The notes: a model not told the origin generated them from the sequence alone. A stretch of 64,000 bases of DNA from Siniperca chuatsi (GCF_020085105.1 NC_058044.1:23619206-23683205); one strand, 5' to 3'. Shown: positions 25,101 through 37,710, counted from the stretch's first letter. Numbers and translations are program-made.

Positions 25101-28100
25101 ACCCTGGACTCAATGTCCTTCCAGGCATCTCTGCCCTCAGAGAAAATACAGCTCATCACTTTGCTACTGTCAAACTATCTCCTGGCAGACAGTTGCACCA
25201 AACACCACCTACTAGCCCTCCTTGGCCACCTCAATTATGCCATTCATATAATTCCACAAGCAAAATCCTTCCTGTTCAACCTCTTAATCAAAGCTGCAGC
25301 CTCCCCCTCTCTCCACGATAGAGTCGTCCTGGATGATGCATGCAAAATGGAAATGTGTCTGTGGCAACATTTCCTGTCTTCTTGAAATGGCATTTCCTTC
25401 TTCTATGACGACATTATCACTCAACCCGAGGGCATTCAACTGTACACAGACGCAGCTCCTTCCATTTCCGTTTTGGTGGCTACTATGGAGGGAAATGGTT
25501 TGCTTCAGCTTGGCCCTCAGAGTTGAAATCTCTAGACTCAGAGTCCCGCTCTCCTTTGTCTGTGCTTCACAAGCTATACCCCATTGTCATAGCAGCCATT
25601 CTTTGGGGGCATGAATGGTCTAGGAAGTCAATACTCATCCACTCCAATAACACAGCAGTTGTAGAGATCCTCTTTCTCAAGCCATCATGCAGTTCATTTG
25701 CAGACTCACACTAATCTCGGGTCAACATCAGTTCATCCTCAGGGCAGTCCACATTCCTGGCTACCACAGTAGCATTGCTGATTCATTGTCTTGTTTCTCA
25801 TTTCAGAAATTCAGAAACTTGGCCCCAGAATAGGATTTTCATCCCATACCAGTCCCACCGTTTTCAGCCACAACACAACTAGCTCCACAGCTGAGAAACC
25901 TCTCTGCACACTTCACAAGACATCATCCTTAACAGCCTCGCCCCAAGCACTCTCTCAGCCTACCTAACTTGCTGGAATTCTTTCAAGGCGTATCACGCCA
26001 CATAAAAGCTGTCATTTCCCTCTCTGGACGTCATGTCCATCTGCAATTTTATCACCCATGCTCATTCCATCCAAAAAATCCGGTCCTCAACCATCCAGAC
26101 CTATTTAGCAGGAATCAACTTCTTTTGCAAACTAGTCACTGGCCTCCATTGTCCTTCTACCTCCCATACCCACGTTACAATGTTAATCAAAGGCTTGTGG
26201 AAACAGGAACCTGTTCTCATGGCCAGACACTTACCACTCACTTCAGACCTTCTCAGTGTATGCATCCATTCTCTAAGCTCAGGCTACATATCCCCTATGG
26301 TTGACTTAACCCTAGAATCCATGTTCTTGCTGGCTTTTTTTGGCTTCCTGATGTGCCCCTAATTCGCCTCGTCTTTATCCGCCTATAATCCTTCTCATCA
26401 TCCCAGTCTATCCGACATCACCATCCACACTTCTGACTCTCTCGTATTCACGCTCCAAAGTAGTAAAACAGATCAATTGGGAGTTTCTTTCCCCATCTAT
26501 CTTTTTCGCCTCAACTCCTATCTCAGCCCATACGAGCCACTAACCAAATACATCAGCTCAAGGTACGCCACCAACTCACTGTTGTGAGAAAAAATGGCCT
26601 CTCGATTCTGGTTCCAGAAGCTTTTACACAGAGTCCTCTGCACTTCAGGCATATCTTCAGAACACTATTCAAGCCATTTCTTCCGCACTGGTGCAGACAG
26701 ACTGGACATCTCAGATCACACCATCCAGGTCCTCGGCCGCTGGTCTCAGGCATATTGCTCCTACATCCGCAACAATCTTGACGATCTCCACCAAGCCCAC
26801 ACTCAACTCAGTGCAATATAATCTGACTCTTTTTGGGGCCCGTAATCACCTTGGGTGGATCCACCCCTGAGACGGAACCCCCCACACTTCCCCCACCACC
26901 CGGTCTTCAGTACATCCTCCCAGACCAGCCTAACAGACAACATCCCTCTTCCTTCATCACCCCTCCCTTTACATCCATCCATCTGTCCTCAACATTCTTC
27001 TACCTTCTGAATGTCCATTAAACCTTTAAATGGCATATATTTGTGCTGTGGTCTTTGCTAGGAAAATGGCTTTTACAGCTTAACTAAAATGCGTCTCTGT
27101 GGCCATCTAATGCTTCTTTCCTAATTTTTCCTTCCTTATTTTCCTTCCTCTCCAGAACCTCTTGTTTTATCTGGCTCTCAAACTGTTCAGATTTTATTTT
27201 CCTCATCTCTCCTCCTTTAGCAGTGCTCCTATTTTTACATCTCTCTTTTCTCACACAACTAATATTTAAACTTCTGCATATAAAACATTCTCTGCATTCT
27301 TTCTCTCTGCTTTGCTCTATACCAGCTTCTGCGCTTTGTCGACTAAATATTTCAACAGCACAAAAAAGCCATCAGTGCTGCCTTCGTTTTGCTGGGGCCA
27401 AAACCAAAGATTGTTTCACTGACGCTGGTGTGTATGTGAGTGTGTGTGTGTGTGTGTGTGTATCCACGCTCATTGCCGTGCCGATAATGTTGATGATGTC
27501 ATGATACCGCCCCTGCAGGAACAGTGTTGTCGCCAAGGAGACGAGTCTCTGTTACAGAAGGCCCTGGATGAGAGCAGGAGAGAGAGCCAGTCAGGGACAC
27601 AGGAGGAGGTGAGTTTAAAAACGTGTGTGTGCTGTACAAGATGTGCGTGTGGGTGCATGCATGCTACATGAGTGCATGTTTGCATGGAGAGGTGAGCGGG
27701 TGCATTTGTAGGTGGCTGTTGGCAGGCATTTAGAGAATGAAGTGGAGTTTACAGTGCGGACTGTGCGATAGGGAGGGAAAAGAGACGAAAAGACATAGAT
27801 CAGCATAATGAGGGAGGTTTGAGAGAGAAACAGTAGAGAGCTGAGAGAAGAGAAAGAGGTGCCTGCTGAATGTTAATGACTTTTTTCTTGTCTAACCGTG
27901 AGCTCAGCATGACATTTCCCTGAGAGCATACTCCTTATCTTGTAGCGCGCCAGCTCCCTCACTCACTGGCCTGTCAACAAGCCAATCCGAGTCACCAGCT
28001 GCCTTATATAAAGGTCCCTATGGCTTGTAATTGGTTATATTATGCTGCTTATTAGAATTCCTAGTACTTTCAGGTGCTCCATAGAAAAAAGCATGGACAT

Positions 28101-31100
28101 AAAGGACCAGGAAAAAAACAGTAATTCCTAACGTAATTCCTGACATATTCACAAGGTCAGATACACGTCATAGATCATCATGTCTTATATCATAATTGTT
28201 TTGGCCTTCTATCTGATGCTTAAATTTAGTACAATATACAGTGGGTGTCACAAGATTAAAGATCAATTAGAGAAAGATCCCTTTCAGACATGGTTTAAAA
28301 CATATAGAAATAAAAAATATAAAAATACTCCATTTGGAATTATAGTTTGTGTCAATAACTTTGTTGAAAATTCTTAATTCTGTAGAATTATATCTACTGC
28401 TTCTCCCTCATTTAAAAATCAAAATCCTGCTGGTACATCCACGTGTTAAACTCAGATTTAATGTAAGCACAGAGAAACTTTCCCTCTTCAGCAGATGAAT
28501 GTGAAAACAGCTTCCATGTGTCAAACTGTGCACACACATCATTCTGTACAGTGAAGCTCAAACATCCAAGTGAAGGAACAATAAGCAAAACACACTTTTG
28601 ACTGGAGGAGGACTTTAAATTGCCAACATTAAACAAACTATTGAAAAGAAACATTTACAATAAAATTAAAATTAAAATTTCAGTCAGACAAACTTTCAGG
28701 TTTCACATGTAAATTCACATAATTTAACACACAGTTAGCAAATGTTAAACCGATTTTTTTTTTAAATATGAATGATAGCACATTTTAGCTGCAAATCAAC
28801 CAAATAGAAACCCCATGACCATTCTCCCTACACTTACAAAGTTTAGATTGTAGCTTGATAGTGCAGCATTGACAGATCCAAGAGAGGTAGAAGAGAGATG
28901 ATATATGTGGTAATATGTGGATGTTGCTGTTAAATGGTATATATGGAGCCATTGTTTCTGTCTAAAGGATAATCATGATGTTGACATGTGATGTGTTTGT
29001 GTACATGAATGTAAAGTATGGCAAATTTAATTTCAATTAACAGTAATTCAAAAAAATATTAGGTGCCTTTTTTTCATGCACTTATTTATGTGCTAAAATT
29101 AAACTACCTGATAATGTTAATATATGTTCTTACTGTATATGACTCCACATGAGCAATTTTTATGTTATCACATTTCCAAACACTCACTTAACATGTCAAC
29201 ATAATGCATGATGAACGTGACAACCTCACATATGTTAACATATCGTGTGATAAATGAAAGATATTCTTTCATGTGAAATGTCTTGTTTGTGTGTAAATCA
29301 CCAAAAGGCTTATAATTGATAAATCAAGGCTGCTGCTGTGTAAAATGGTTTTAATTATATCAACATTTTGTTTATACTGCACTGTATGTACACAAAGTAA
29401 AGATCCCTCAAATGTGGATGTGTTGTTACAGTGATATGTGTATGACCATATTATCGTATTTCAAACATCCACTTTTCATGAGTTTCCAGCTTTGTGATAA
29501 TGGCACTTTTTTCAGAAATTCATTTTGATTTTTTAAATGGTTTATTTAAGCTTAAGAAGTATGAGAATTTTCTCAGCCCATAAAGAAACTCTGTCCTTCA
29601 GTGTATCTGAAAAATTCCAAATGATCACATTTGGAGATACAAGGTTTTCATTAGATAAAGTTTTAACTAAAACAACATCAGGGAAACATTTAAGCAATGT
29701 TTCCTCTTCACAGACATTTACACCACTAATTCTGTCTCAACTACTTCGCTTAACAAAGAGCTGCCTTGCTGGAGGTCTAAATAGTGTTTTAAAGTATGTG
29801 TCACATGTATTATATAATCACAGTAACTGTATCTGTTCCCATACGCTCCACAGATCTCAACAGAGTTGAATATGTTTTATCAGGCTCTTATTAAGAGTCT
29901 TGCGTGGCTCAAAAACCCATCCAGTAACACAAACCTGAGAATGTTGGGCACAGATTTAAAGAAAGCCTTTTTGCTCCCTCTTTAGTCAGCCATGCTGGAC
30001 CTGGTGGACATATTTGGCCCCTCATCTGAGGCCCCACCTCTGCCTACTGACCCTTGGAACTCTGCCCAACCCACCTGTGATGTCACCTCTGACCCCTGGG
30101 ACTCTGTAGGTGGGTGGCTCATCACAGACACACATACATGCTCACACATAAGGCCAGTATGATGCTAGACCTACTGTACCATCTCTTTTTCCTCTCAGAT
30201 TCTGGGAGTTTGTATGTTTTTAACACTTTAACATACTGAGTTTTGTGTTTTTCCATCTCTCTTCATAGCAGTCCACTCCAGCACTCCTGTGATTGGTAGC
30301 CCTTGGACGGCTCCTCCCACGTCCTCCAACGTGTCCAATCCTTGGGCTCCATGCGCCGACGCACGCACAGACCCCTGGGAAGCAGCGCCGGTCTCCTCCA
30401 GTCCTGTCAATCATGAGTGGGACAGCCCGACAGACGGAGGTACCTTTCACAAACAACAGGCTCATTAAAATGCATTTACATTGTAGTTTTCAGTGTCGGC
30501 CCAAATATTTAAGATTGTACTGTTTTCAATTTGTCATGCAGGTGGTGATGGGACAGATCCATTCTCTGAACAGGAAGAAGAGAAGCCCAAACAAGAGGTT
30601 CCTCAAATGTCCTCCCCTCAACCTGCTAGTCCTACAGGTAGTGTAGTACAAGACAGGCAGACGTTCTGTGGATGTTACTGTATATCTGGATCTTACAGAA
30701 GCAATAAGTCTCCTGCATTGACAGTGGTTGGACAGAAAAAAGTCTTATTCCAGCCTGAGCCAATGGACAGCTGGTAGACTGACTAAAACTTTACTTACTG
30801 TAGTGCAGTAACACCAAAGGTGTGGTGTTTTATTATTCACATTTAGCATGTATTGTAATGCAATGCATTAAATGTCCCATGGATGGACACAGTAACAAGA
30901 ACACTGGTACAATTTAATGTAGTCTAATACAACATCGCTGTAACAAATGCCTGTATTACCTTTGTGAGACTTATAATATTACATTTTATTTCAGACTACA
31001 CCTCTCTGAACCAGTCTTAACAAAAACTGAACATTACAAGCATCAGAGAGGCAGTTAGTTTACAACTATTGTAATGGATTGCATTATAATGTACAGGAAG

Positions 31101-32198
31101 GAGTCCTTGTTATTGCATCCACTTGTTACCACGTATCTTATACAGATGGGTGAAAAAAACCTGAGTAATTGGATGAAGAAACATAACAAATTCATAACCT
31201 TCCTTGTAGGGCACGACTGAATGGCTTTAAAATGATGTGAATCATAGGCTATGGCCTTCACAGTCACCAGATTTCAAGCTAGTTGAGATAAAGTGGGAAG
31301 GTTTTGGAGCAACATGTTAGACAGTGCTCTCCACCACACAAAAACACAATATGAGCGACGAGGAGTAATGAAGCTGTTCTGGAGCTAACTACTTCATTGT
31401 GCACAAGACCCTCCATGTTGGGTTTTCCTTTAATTTGTCACCTGCAGCATACAACATCACACTGCTTCATATCTTCTCACTAACTATTATTTAAAACCTT
31501 TTTTGTTTTCCTGGTGCAGACTCAGAGCTGTTTGGGGTAAAGGCAGATTCTGACCCATTTGCTGAAGCAGATTCCAAGCCAGATCCGTTTGGGACTGACC
31601 CTCCGGTGAAACCCCAGGTCAACGGACGAGAGTCGGCTAGCCCAGAGATGTTTGATCTGTCCCGGCTAGCACCCCCGCTCAGCACCCCGCCTACACGTGT
31701 GTGTCGAACCCCAGAGGCCTTCCTGGGACCTACGGGGGCCTCGCTGGTCAATTTAGACGCACTGATACCCTCCAACCCCCCTAGCAAGATGCAGAACAAC
31801 CCCTTCCTCTCAGGTAACAAATAACTCCTCAAGAACTCACACACTGTACTTACGGAAACATTACTGTGATATTATTAAAACATTTTCCCAATTCTGTCTT
31901 CTCAGGTCTGAGTGCTCCGTCTCCCACCAACCCCTTCCACTGCGACCAGCCTCGCCTCACCCTCAACCAAATGCGACCATCCTCTACATCCCCACTGCCC
32001 CCTCACATGCTCTCTTACAGCCCGTCGCTGCCCCTCCCCCTGCACCACCAGCCACCCATCCTCCCCTCCTCTCTCACACAACCTCCTGCCGGACTCCTAG
32101 ACCTTCCCTCCAACCTCCCACAGCCTCTGCTCCCCCTTTCTCCACGACCAGCACCCCGCACTCAGTCACAGACACACAGCCACAACCCCTTCCTCTGA
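20686..32198 (+). CDS. epn3: Epsin-3, clathrin endocytosis adaptor, 11 coding exons, about 601 aa
   Basis: Exons: 20686-20754, 20983-21141, 21802-21885, 22501-22807, 23934-24052, 27519-27608, 29986-30109, 30269-30439, 30542-30637, 31520-31813, 31906-32198; total 1806 nt with consistent phases. The 5' UTR part of the first of these begins at 20538. Residues 1-150 are an ENTH domain; the PI(4,5)P2-binding residues known from epsin-1 are all present at the same numbers (R7, R8, K11, R25, N30, R63, K69, H73, K76). A Gly run covers 156-167. UIMs lie at about 227-244 and 253-268. There is a clathrin box LDLVD (280-284) and LVNLD, AP-2-binding DPW/DPF motifs in exons 29986-31813, and three NPF motifs, one at the extreme C-terminus (NPFL), for EH-domain partners. 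Human EPN3 is 632 aa. The TPEAFLGPTGASLVNLD and LSAPSPTNPF blocks and the mycbpap neighbour favour EPN3 over EPN1/2. Confidence 0.93.
21480..21645. repeat. Dispersed repeat, partner of 19905-20010
   Basis: It shares GCCATGCTAtCGgcATGGC and TGACTTTGGTGATCCCcTgA with the earlier copy. It lies in the intron before epn3 exon 21802. Confidence 0.55.
22145..22187. repeat. (ATT)n microsatellite
   Basis: Uninterrupted ATT run in an epn3 intron. Confidence 0.95.
22840..23680. repeat. Dispersed repeat interrupted by a second insert; relative of 34550-35215
   Basis: The left part up to about 22965 (CTGCTGTTTGGTGCTGAGCAG) and the right part from about 23420 (GACAGCTAAACAATGAGCT ... ACCCCTTTCACATC) match 34900-35215, where they are almost adjacent. 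The roughly 450 bases between (22965-23420) are missing there, so a second element was probably inserted here or lost there. Confidence 0.6.
24247..24297 (+). other. epn3: Orphan ubiquitin-interacting-motif exon in epn3, no clear donor
   Basis: After a pyrimidine-rich tract and TAGAG comes an open stretch reading MDEDTHLQIALSLSKKQ. It has the UIM pattern acidic-x-x-Leu-x-x-Ala-x-x-x-Ser and resembles the second UIM of epsin-1/3. It lies exactly where that exon should be, between the two UIM exons at 23934-24052 and 27519-27608, and would join both in phase 0. The expected donor after CAG is AGCATG, not GT. Usable phase-0 GT sites before the stop at about 24390 are not convincing, and using the first acceptor AG (24243-24244) would shift the frame. 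I infer a decayed or alternative exon and left it out of the CDS. Confidence 0.5.
24800..25800 (+). pseudogene. Reverse transcriptase-RNase H remnant of the YR retrotransposon
   Basis: Motifs in order: YYFSVRVTFGCRSSPKIFD (about 24915-24971), then after a frameshift VPYILHFLDNFLVV (about 25005-25046), FLGITLDSMSF, an RNase H start LYTDAAP (about 25440), LYPIVIAAILWGHEW, HSNNTAVVEIL, and HIPGYHSSIADSL (about 25755). The RT active-site motif is FLDNF where relatives usually have YLDDF, and the RNase H HSDNTA motif reads HSNNTA. Frame changes at about 24990, 25385 and 25500 and an in-frame stop after CSSFADSH show that it is dead. Confidence 0.75.
25960..26822 (+). pseudogene. Tyrosine recombinase remnant of the YR retrotransposon
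   Basis: The N-terminal part reads TIQTYLAGINFFCKLV, then LAFFGFLMCP where relatives have FLRCGE, so the first catalytic Arg is replaced by Met and a stop follows. The C-terminal part retains HFFRTGAD (box II H-x-x-R) and VLGRWSQAYCSYIRN with the nucleophile-position Tyr, and ends with a stop at 26820-26822. Related proteins are site-specific recombinases that integrate circular cDNA. This copy cannot be active. Confidence 0.75.
27440..27460. repeat. (TG)n microsatellite
   Basis: Short TG run about 60 bases upstream of the acceptor of the second UIM exon of epn3. Confidence 0.8.
28030..29960. other. AT-rich part of an epn3 intron without recognisable exon
   Basis: Intron sequence before the exon at 29986. 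The block CTGGTACATCCACGTGTTAAA to TGCCAACATTAAACAAAC (28425-28635) resembles a dispersed fish repeat, but there is no second copy in this window to prove it. I see no conserved coding frame. Confidence 0.35.
31225..31440 (+). mobile_element. Tc1-like transposase C-terminal remnant
   Basis: A frame around 31235-31320 reads WPSQSPDFKLVEIKWEGFG, a decayed form of the Tc1/mariner signature WPAQSPDLNPIEHLW, followed by a stop. It lies just upstream of epn3 exon 31520-31813. It is a short fossil with no terminal repeats seen. Confidence 0.6.
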
Positions 32199-33605
32199 GA
32201 CTCCTGCGTCTCTTTCAGGCTCTGGCCTGCAAAGGGAGACGACAGAATGGACTCTTTTTGGATGAATCTATGCTGACTACAATGAGACTAGTTTAAATGA
32301 GCCTGAACTGGACTGCGGATTCCTGGTCTGATGTCATTGTGCACACTTGAAGCGGATCAATCTTGGACTGGATATATTTGTGTCTGTCTAAAGACACATC
32401 AGCTGCTAAATAACCTGTACTCTTGAAGAAAAGCGAACTCACGCGTGCGCACACACACACACATGCACTCAGGCACACATAAAGGTGCACAGACACAAAC
32501 ATGCACGCACCACCAAACTAACAGGGTGTATCTCACCAGTCCCTTTGATGCCTTTTTCCTCATCAACAGTGACAACTCCGAGCAACCTTTGACTACAGAG
32601 ACAGAACTGTTCCTTTAGAAGACTGAGATGAAGCCACATACTTTGATTGTCCACCGAGATTCACAAGGATCCTTACCGCTGCTGCTTCACCGACGAAAGC
32701 ATGAATGCATCCCACCCCTGAGACTCCAAACTATTGTATTCTGCTGAGCACCTGAGATGAATCCTCTACTTCTGATGGGTCAAATAGTATCTTGAGCTTC
32801 ATTGGCATAGTTGAACCACTGGAGAAGGCCCATCAGTGTGTTACTGTAAGATTCAAGACAGCATTCAGCACTGTTCAAGAACTAATTGACTCAGGTATCC
32901 CTTCCTACATATACATGATGATATCTATTTTGCATTGCCTTGTTACCTTGCCGTATCAATAGCATCTGGTCCTAAGTTAGTTATGTTATTTGTACTTTAA
33001 GGCAAGCAGCCCCAAAAGGATCCAGATGGATTCAAAACTGGACTAAACCAGCCTAAACTAGACCTTACTGTCTCAATCTGGACCTAAACTGATCACTGAT
33101 TGTACCCTATCGGACCCGCGTGCCTGTCTCTACAGCTGACCCACAATGCATTCCCGGCTGGTTGATATTGGCGCCATTAAGGAGGACCTCAGGGAGACCG
33201 CTGTGTCCCTCCTCCAATGAGATTCAACCTTAGTGAATGGAAAGGTATTATAACCACAGGGAGATCAATGACTTTATTTCAGATGAGAGCATAAAAATGA
33301 GGGATGAAGAGATAAAGGAGGAGGGAGGCATAAAGGAAAGATAGGGAAGTAAGGTAAAATTATTACAGATAATAAACTAATGTATTGAGCAGTAGCTCCT
33401 CTCCTCTGCTCCTCGTTCACTTTTGTTTTAGGAACAAAAGAATCTGACAAGGCGAGATGTTTGGTCATCACTGCACTGAACCTGGACTTGAATGTGAAAC
33501 GCCTGCTGAAAGATACACGCAGTCTTAGTACATATGTATTTAACAGAATGATACCTATAAAGTATTATGAAATATTATACCAATAAATGAATGGTGTTTG
33601 CATTA
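32199..33605 (+). other. epn3: epn3 3' untranslated region
   Basis: Sequence after the TGA at 32196-32198. AATAAA occurs at 33371-33376 and 33582-33587; the latter is followed by a TGTTTGC-rich stretch and is the likelier main site. No frame of note inside. Confidence 0.55.
33582..33587 (+). terminator. epn3: Probable epn3 polyadenylation signal
   Basis: AATAAA followed within 30 bases by T/G-rich sequence. An earlier AATAAA at 33371 is an alternative. Confidence 0.5.
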
Positions 33606-34549
33606 TAATTTCTGAAGTGTTCATATGAGTCATTGATGAGTTATTTGTTTGTTTTTTCATTGTTACACATTCAGATAATTGCTGTGTAGGCTACACTTAA
33701 ACAGCACACATTTGTGTTACATACTTTAAGGCCTCCGTTTAAAACGAAGCTTAAAACAAAGTGCATGTCAGATTGTTTAACTGGCAGAGTTTAAACTTCT
33801 CTTTTTTCATTCTTCACACACTTGTGCACTGTTATCCCTGTTTAACTGGTACTGCCAACTTAATTTGTCTGCATTTTTTTAATAGTTATTGTTCTCCTAA
33901 AAAGTAGCTAGAATTGAACATCAATCACAGATAAGGATAAAGCACAACACTCTTTGTAGTAAAGATGCAAAAACATTATTTATCAGCATTAAGACATGTA
34001 TAAAGGAAAATAAAATGACTCAGGATTAGCACATTAACAATAGAGAGGTTTAGCATTTTTTGGTACTATTAAAAGCACAATAACCAGATTTATCCTAATT
34101 CTCAATTTGCTAGACTGTTTTGATATATATAAATGCAGGAAATAAATGTTATACATATACATTTTTTTTTTATTTAATTTGTTTACATTGTGTCCCCCCA
34201 GACTTCTAAAACCAAACCTAAGCTCTTGATATGCGGGATATGATGACACTAGCTAATCTGGTTTTCTCTGATTCTAAACTGTGTGGGTCACAAAGTAAGA
34301 GACAGCCAGCAGTTTTAATTCATGATATGACATTGAGCTTCAGCCCTCAGTAAACTGCTCCCATATAGAGTCAGCCTGCGGGCTCCTCTCACAATCAGGT
34401 GTATATTCCAGTACGACCAATGAGTTTATTTAACAATGAAATGCGTGCATAGAGTGGGACAGACTTAAAAGTAGTTTGGGTGTCTTATATAAATGACAAA
34501 ATCCTTATTGGCGCCCTTCTAGCTGGTGGCACCTTAGGCAACACCCTAG

Positions 34550-35215
34550 CTCACCAATGCCTGAAAACAGTCCTGCTATGAGCTATATGTTTTGGTCGCA
34601 AGGTATATTATATCTGTTGTTTCTCCATTTTAAAAAAAAAAACCCTGCAGTAATTGATTTTTGTGGCCACTTGGCAGCAGCTGTAACAAGCTGTGAACAC
34701 AACATTGACATATCATCACATTTTAAGTCGATGGCGAGCTTGTTAGCAAACAGTTGCTTATTTACACATCCAGCAGTTACAGAACAGTATCATTAATTTT
34801 GAGTCTTGAGTGTTTCTGGCCACCTGATGAATGTAAAGCCAATATTCACTCTCTCTTAGCTCTGTTTTGGTCTCCACCAACTCCTGAGGGAAATATCTGG
34901 CTCTTTAGCTGCTAAATGCTCCTCTATGTTCACCAGCTAGTCACTAACCATCTGCTGTTTGGTGCTGAGCAGGTGGTGTACAGTGGGTTTCTTAGAGCTT
35001 TTTCAGCTCAACGGCTGCGGCCGATAATGACCAGAGAGAGTGAGCCAACAGTAAAGGTGCGGGCTGGACAGCTAAACAATGAGCTGAAACTTACTATAAA
35101 GAGGGGAGCTGCAGATTCAGGTGATAATTCTCTGTTGGTTTATCACTACGAGCGACCCCTTTCACATCGTCACACTGTTTTCACATTATCATTACATACA
35201 TTGCTATTATAACAA
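34550..35215. repeat. Dispersed repeat, uninterrupted relative of 22840-23680
   Basis: It contains CCAGCAGTTACAGAACAGTATC, GGAAATATCTGGCTCTTTAG, GCTGTTTGGTGCTGAGCAGG and GAGGGGAGCTGCAGATTCAG. The last two are shared with the epn3 intron copy. Non-coding; class unknown. Confidence 0.65.
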
Positions 35216-36816
35216 TAGGGGGACATGCGGACACCCATTTTTACCATGTAAACATGTCTGTGAGGTTCGGCCTTGTGGCCTTTCTTTCTTTGACGACACA
35301 ATACCAAAAAGAGTTGAATACATTGAAATTGACAATGTTCTGATTGTCAACCACCATTCATAAAGAAAGCCACGCACAAACACGCACATGCACTAACATA
35401 TCAAACAGGAACCAAGGCCAGAGTTTTAATTGAAACTGTATGTTGGTGCTGAACACAGGATGGAGTTGATATGATTGGTTTTGCTCATTGACCACTAGAG
35501 GGTAGTATTGACACAGTGTACAACTGTTTTTGCACCCTGCATGGTTTCTTTTCAGCTCTTTGGTCATAGGTGATTATTTTACACCTGGGATACAAAATGG
35601 ATACAACTGTATGTCTGTTAGTGAAGCAAACCAGCTGTCAGCACACTTTAGGCTCCACAAAGTAGTACTGTAAACAATAGTTAAACAAAATCCAGCCAAA
35701 CACTGCAGCAGCAGATTTCACTGATGATGATGGGTACACCTAACAAGCTCTAAAGAAAGGAAACTGATGCACAGTGCTGTAAACATCTTTCTTTCTAGCA
35801 GGACAATTAGCATTGCTTATGCAGGTACATCAAAGAAAGACCAGTATCTTGTGAAAAAAAAGAAAAGAAAATGACTTCACACTGCTCTTAAGACATTTAT
35901 TAAATCAGCACATCAAACTAATGTTGTGGTCCCTGGGACCATGGAAGTTGGGCTTTTAGTTTTCCAGATACATTGTCATGGACTAAAGTCCTGGTCAAGG
36001 GGAAATGTTCCTGGCAGTATGGCCAGTTGTTGTGGAGATTTCTTCCTTCCTGCTGTGGCCCCTGTAGCCATCCTCAGCTGACAACATACAGTGTGTCTCC
36101 TATCTGTGTGTGTCTGCATGTGTTGCTGCACAGTTAAAATGACCGCAAACTCTCTCAAAAGGTCAAATACTCACACTTCCCAAAGCGAAACTAAATGAAT
36201 GAAGTACATCCAGTCATGCCCATACCTCCAGACACACTCACACACTTCCCTTCTCTTTAATGTCTCTGCGTTTCTGTCCAAACAAAATCAAGTGCAGTGT
36301 GATCACAGATCTAAACAGCTGCAATCTCGACCTCCAACCCCGTGTGCACATTTTAAATGCAGCATCGCCATGTGGTGTTGATTTGGTGGAGGAAGGGAAG
36401 TAAACAGGCAGTTTAAAGTGAATGATTGTGAGAACAGTTGCGGAAAGTGAGTGCAGAATATTTTCTGTTGCAAAAGTATATCGGAGATCCTGTGGACCTG
36501 CAGTGCAAGGAACTGAACAAACTTCACAGCCACAGTCAGAACAGACTCAGAGGGACTCATAACCTCAACCTGAACCTCTAAGATTGAAACATCTGAGTAA
36601 TATAATTGTCTTTTAGTTAATCATGCATGGCTGTCTGCCATCTCTATTAGTCAGAAATTAGCATCTGGTTTGCCTCACCGGCCCACTGCAATACTCCAGT
36701 GAGGATAAATGGATGGTTTCTCGAAAGACAGTAACACAAATGTGTAATAATTCCTTTGTTAGCTATTTCCATAAGAGTACACAAACACAGTATTTATCAT
36801 AACTAACCTGTTTAGC

Positions 36817-36820
<4 letters not shown>

Positions 36821-36849
<29 letters not shown>
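36821..36849. repeat. (GT)n microsatellite
   Basis: About 14 GT units. Confidence 0.9.
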
Positions 36850-36853
<4 letters not shown>

Positions 36854-37641
36854 TGCATCTGTACAGTGAGGCCAAATCTTCTCTTTCCATTTACCGTGCA
36901 CTCAAGCATGAGAGAATAATTCCTGATCTTGGCCCCCGGTCTGTTGCCCCCCCTGGAGCTGTTGTTCCTGGCCTGCAGTGAGACATGCGTCCAATTTAAA
37001 GACGCATTCAAAACGATAAATTAAGCTTAGTCTGATCAAGATGCTGCTGCAATGTGGTAACAATTATTCTGCAGCACAATCTCCAAACTACATCCTGTCT
37101 GAGTGGTGCCCTGATTAAGGAGGATTGTAAAATGCAGGACTTCATTAAAAATATCTCGGGACTTAAGCCAGAGAAGGGAGAGTTTATGTGTTTCTAAAAT
37201 GGGTAACACAGAAGTTAAGCAGCTTACGTTCCTCTAGGCTTCTGTCTTTTTTTATTGCTCATGAATCGTTTTGTCAGGACACAAACAAAAAAAGAACACA
37301 TGAGGATTAATGTGACAATAACAGGGGGATTTGGCCATCTGTACTCTGGAAGTACTGTAGATCTAATGGGTAACAGAGTTTGGATCTTTCATAATCCAGG
37401 ACCGATGTTGTTTGATTCCTGACTCAGATCATGACTTCAGCTGTTGGATCATCCCTGCTTCTTCAGCTGTGTGCTGTGATGTTTATTTCGTTGTTACAGT
37501 AACTATAGTCATTGTACATTTAAATACTAATCACTGAGAACGCCTCACACAATCTGATACAACACCTGGAGCTGGTACAGTAGCACAGAAGATACCATTA
37601 AACACACTGCATTGAACCTGTTACCTGCTTTTGGTTGGAAC

Positions 37642-37645
<4 letters not shown>

Positions 37646-37705
<60 letters not shown>
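37646..37705. repeat. (TC)n microsatellite
   Basis: Thirty uninterrupted TC units. The Leu/Ser reading frame over it is spurious. Confidence 0.95.

Positions 37706-37710
<5 letters not shown>

Larger units (their letters stand above)
24410..27060 (+). mobile_element. Degenerate tyrosine-recombinase retrotransposon (Ngaro/DIRS type) in an epn3 intron
   Basis: In + orientation and in family order the region holds reverse transcriptase, RNase H and tyrosine recombinase remnants, in several frames and with stops. This set of genes without integrase or protease is diagnostic of DIRS/Ngaro-type elements. I did not find intact terminal repeats, so the ends are estimated from where the similarity and GC composition change. 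The 5' part of the RT is missing. The sense orientation inside an intron means it is transcribed with epn3. Confidence 0.8.

Noticed and set aside
30220..30465. Minus-strand frames of 60-81 residues over epn3 exon 30269-30439
   Set aside because: They are the complement of a GC-rich coding exon with its DPW motifs on the + strand.
34916..35363. Frames of 80-98 residues in the epn3-b3gntl1 gap
   Set aside because: They lie in a dispersed repeat that recurs in an epn3 intron and encode nothing recognisable.
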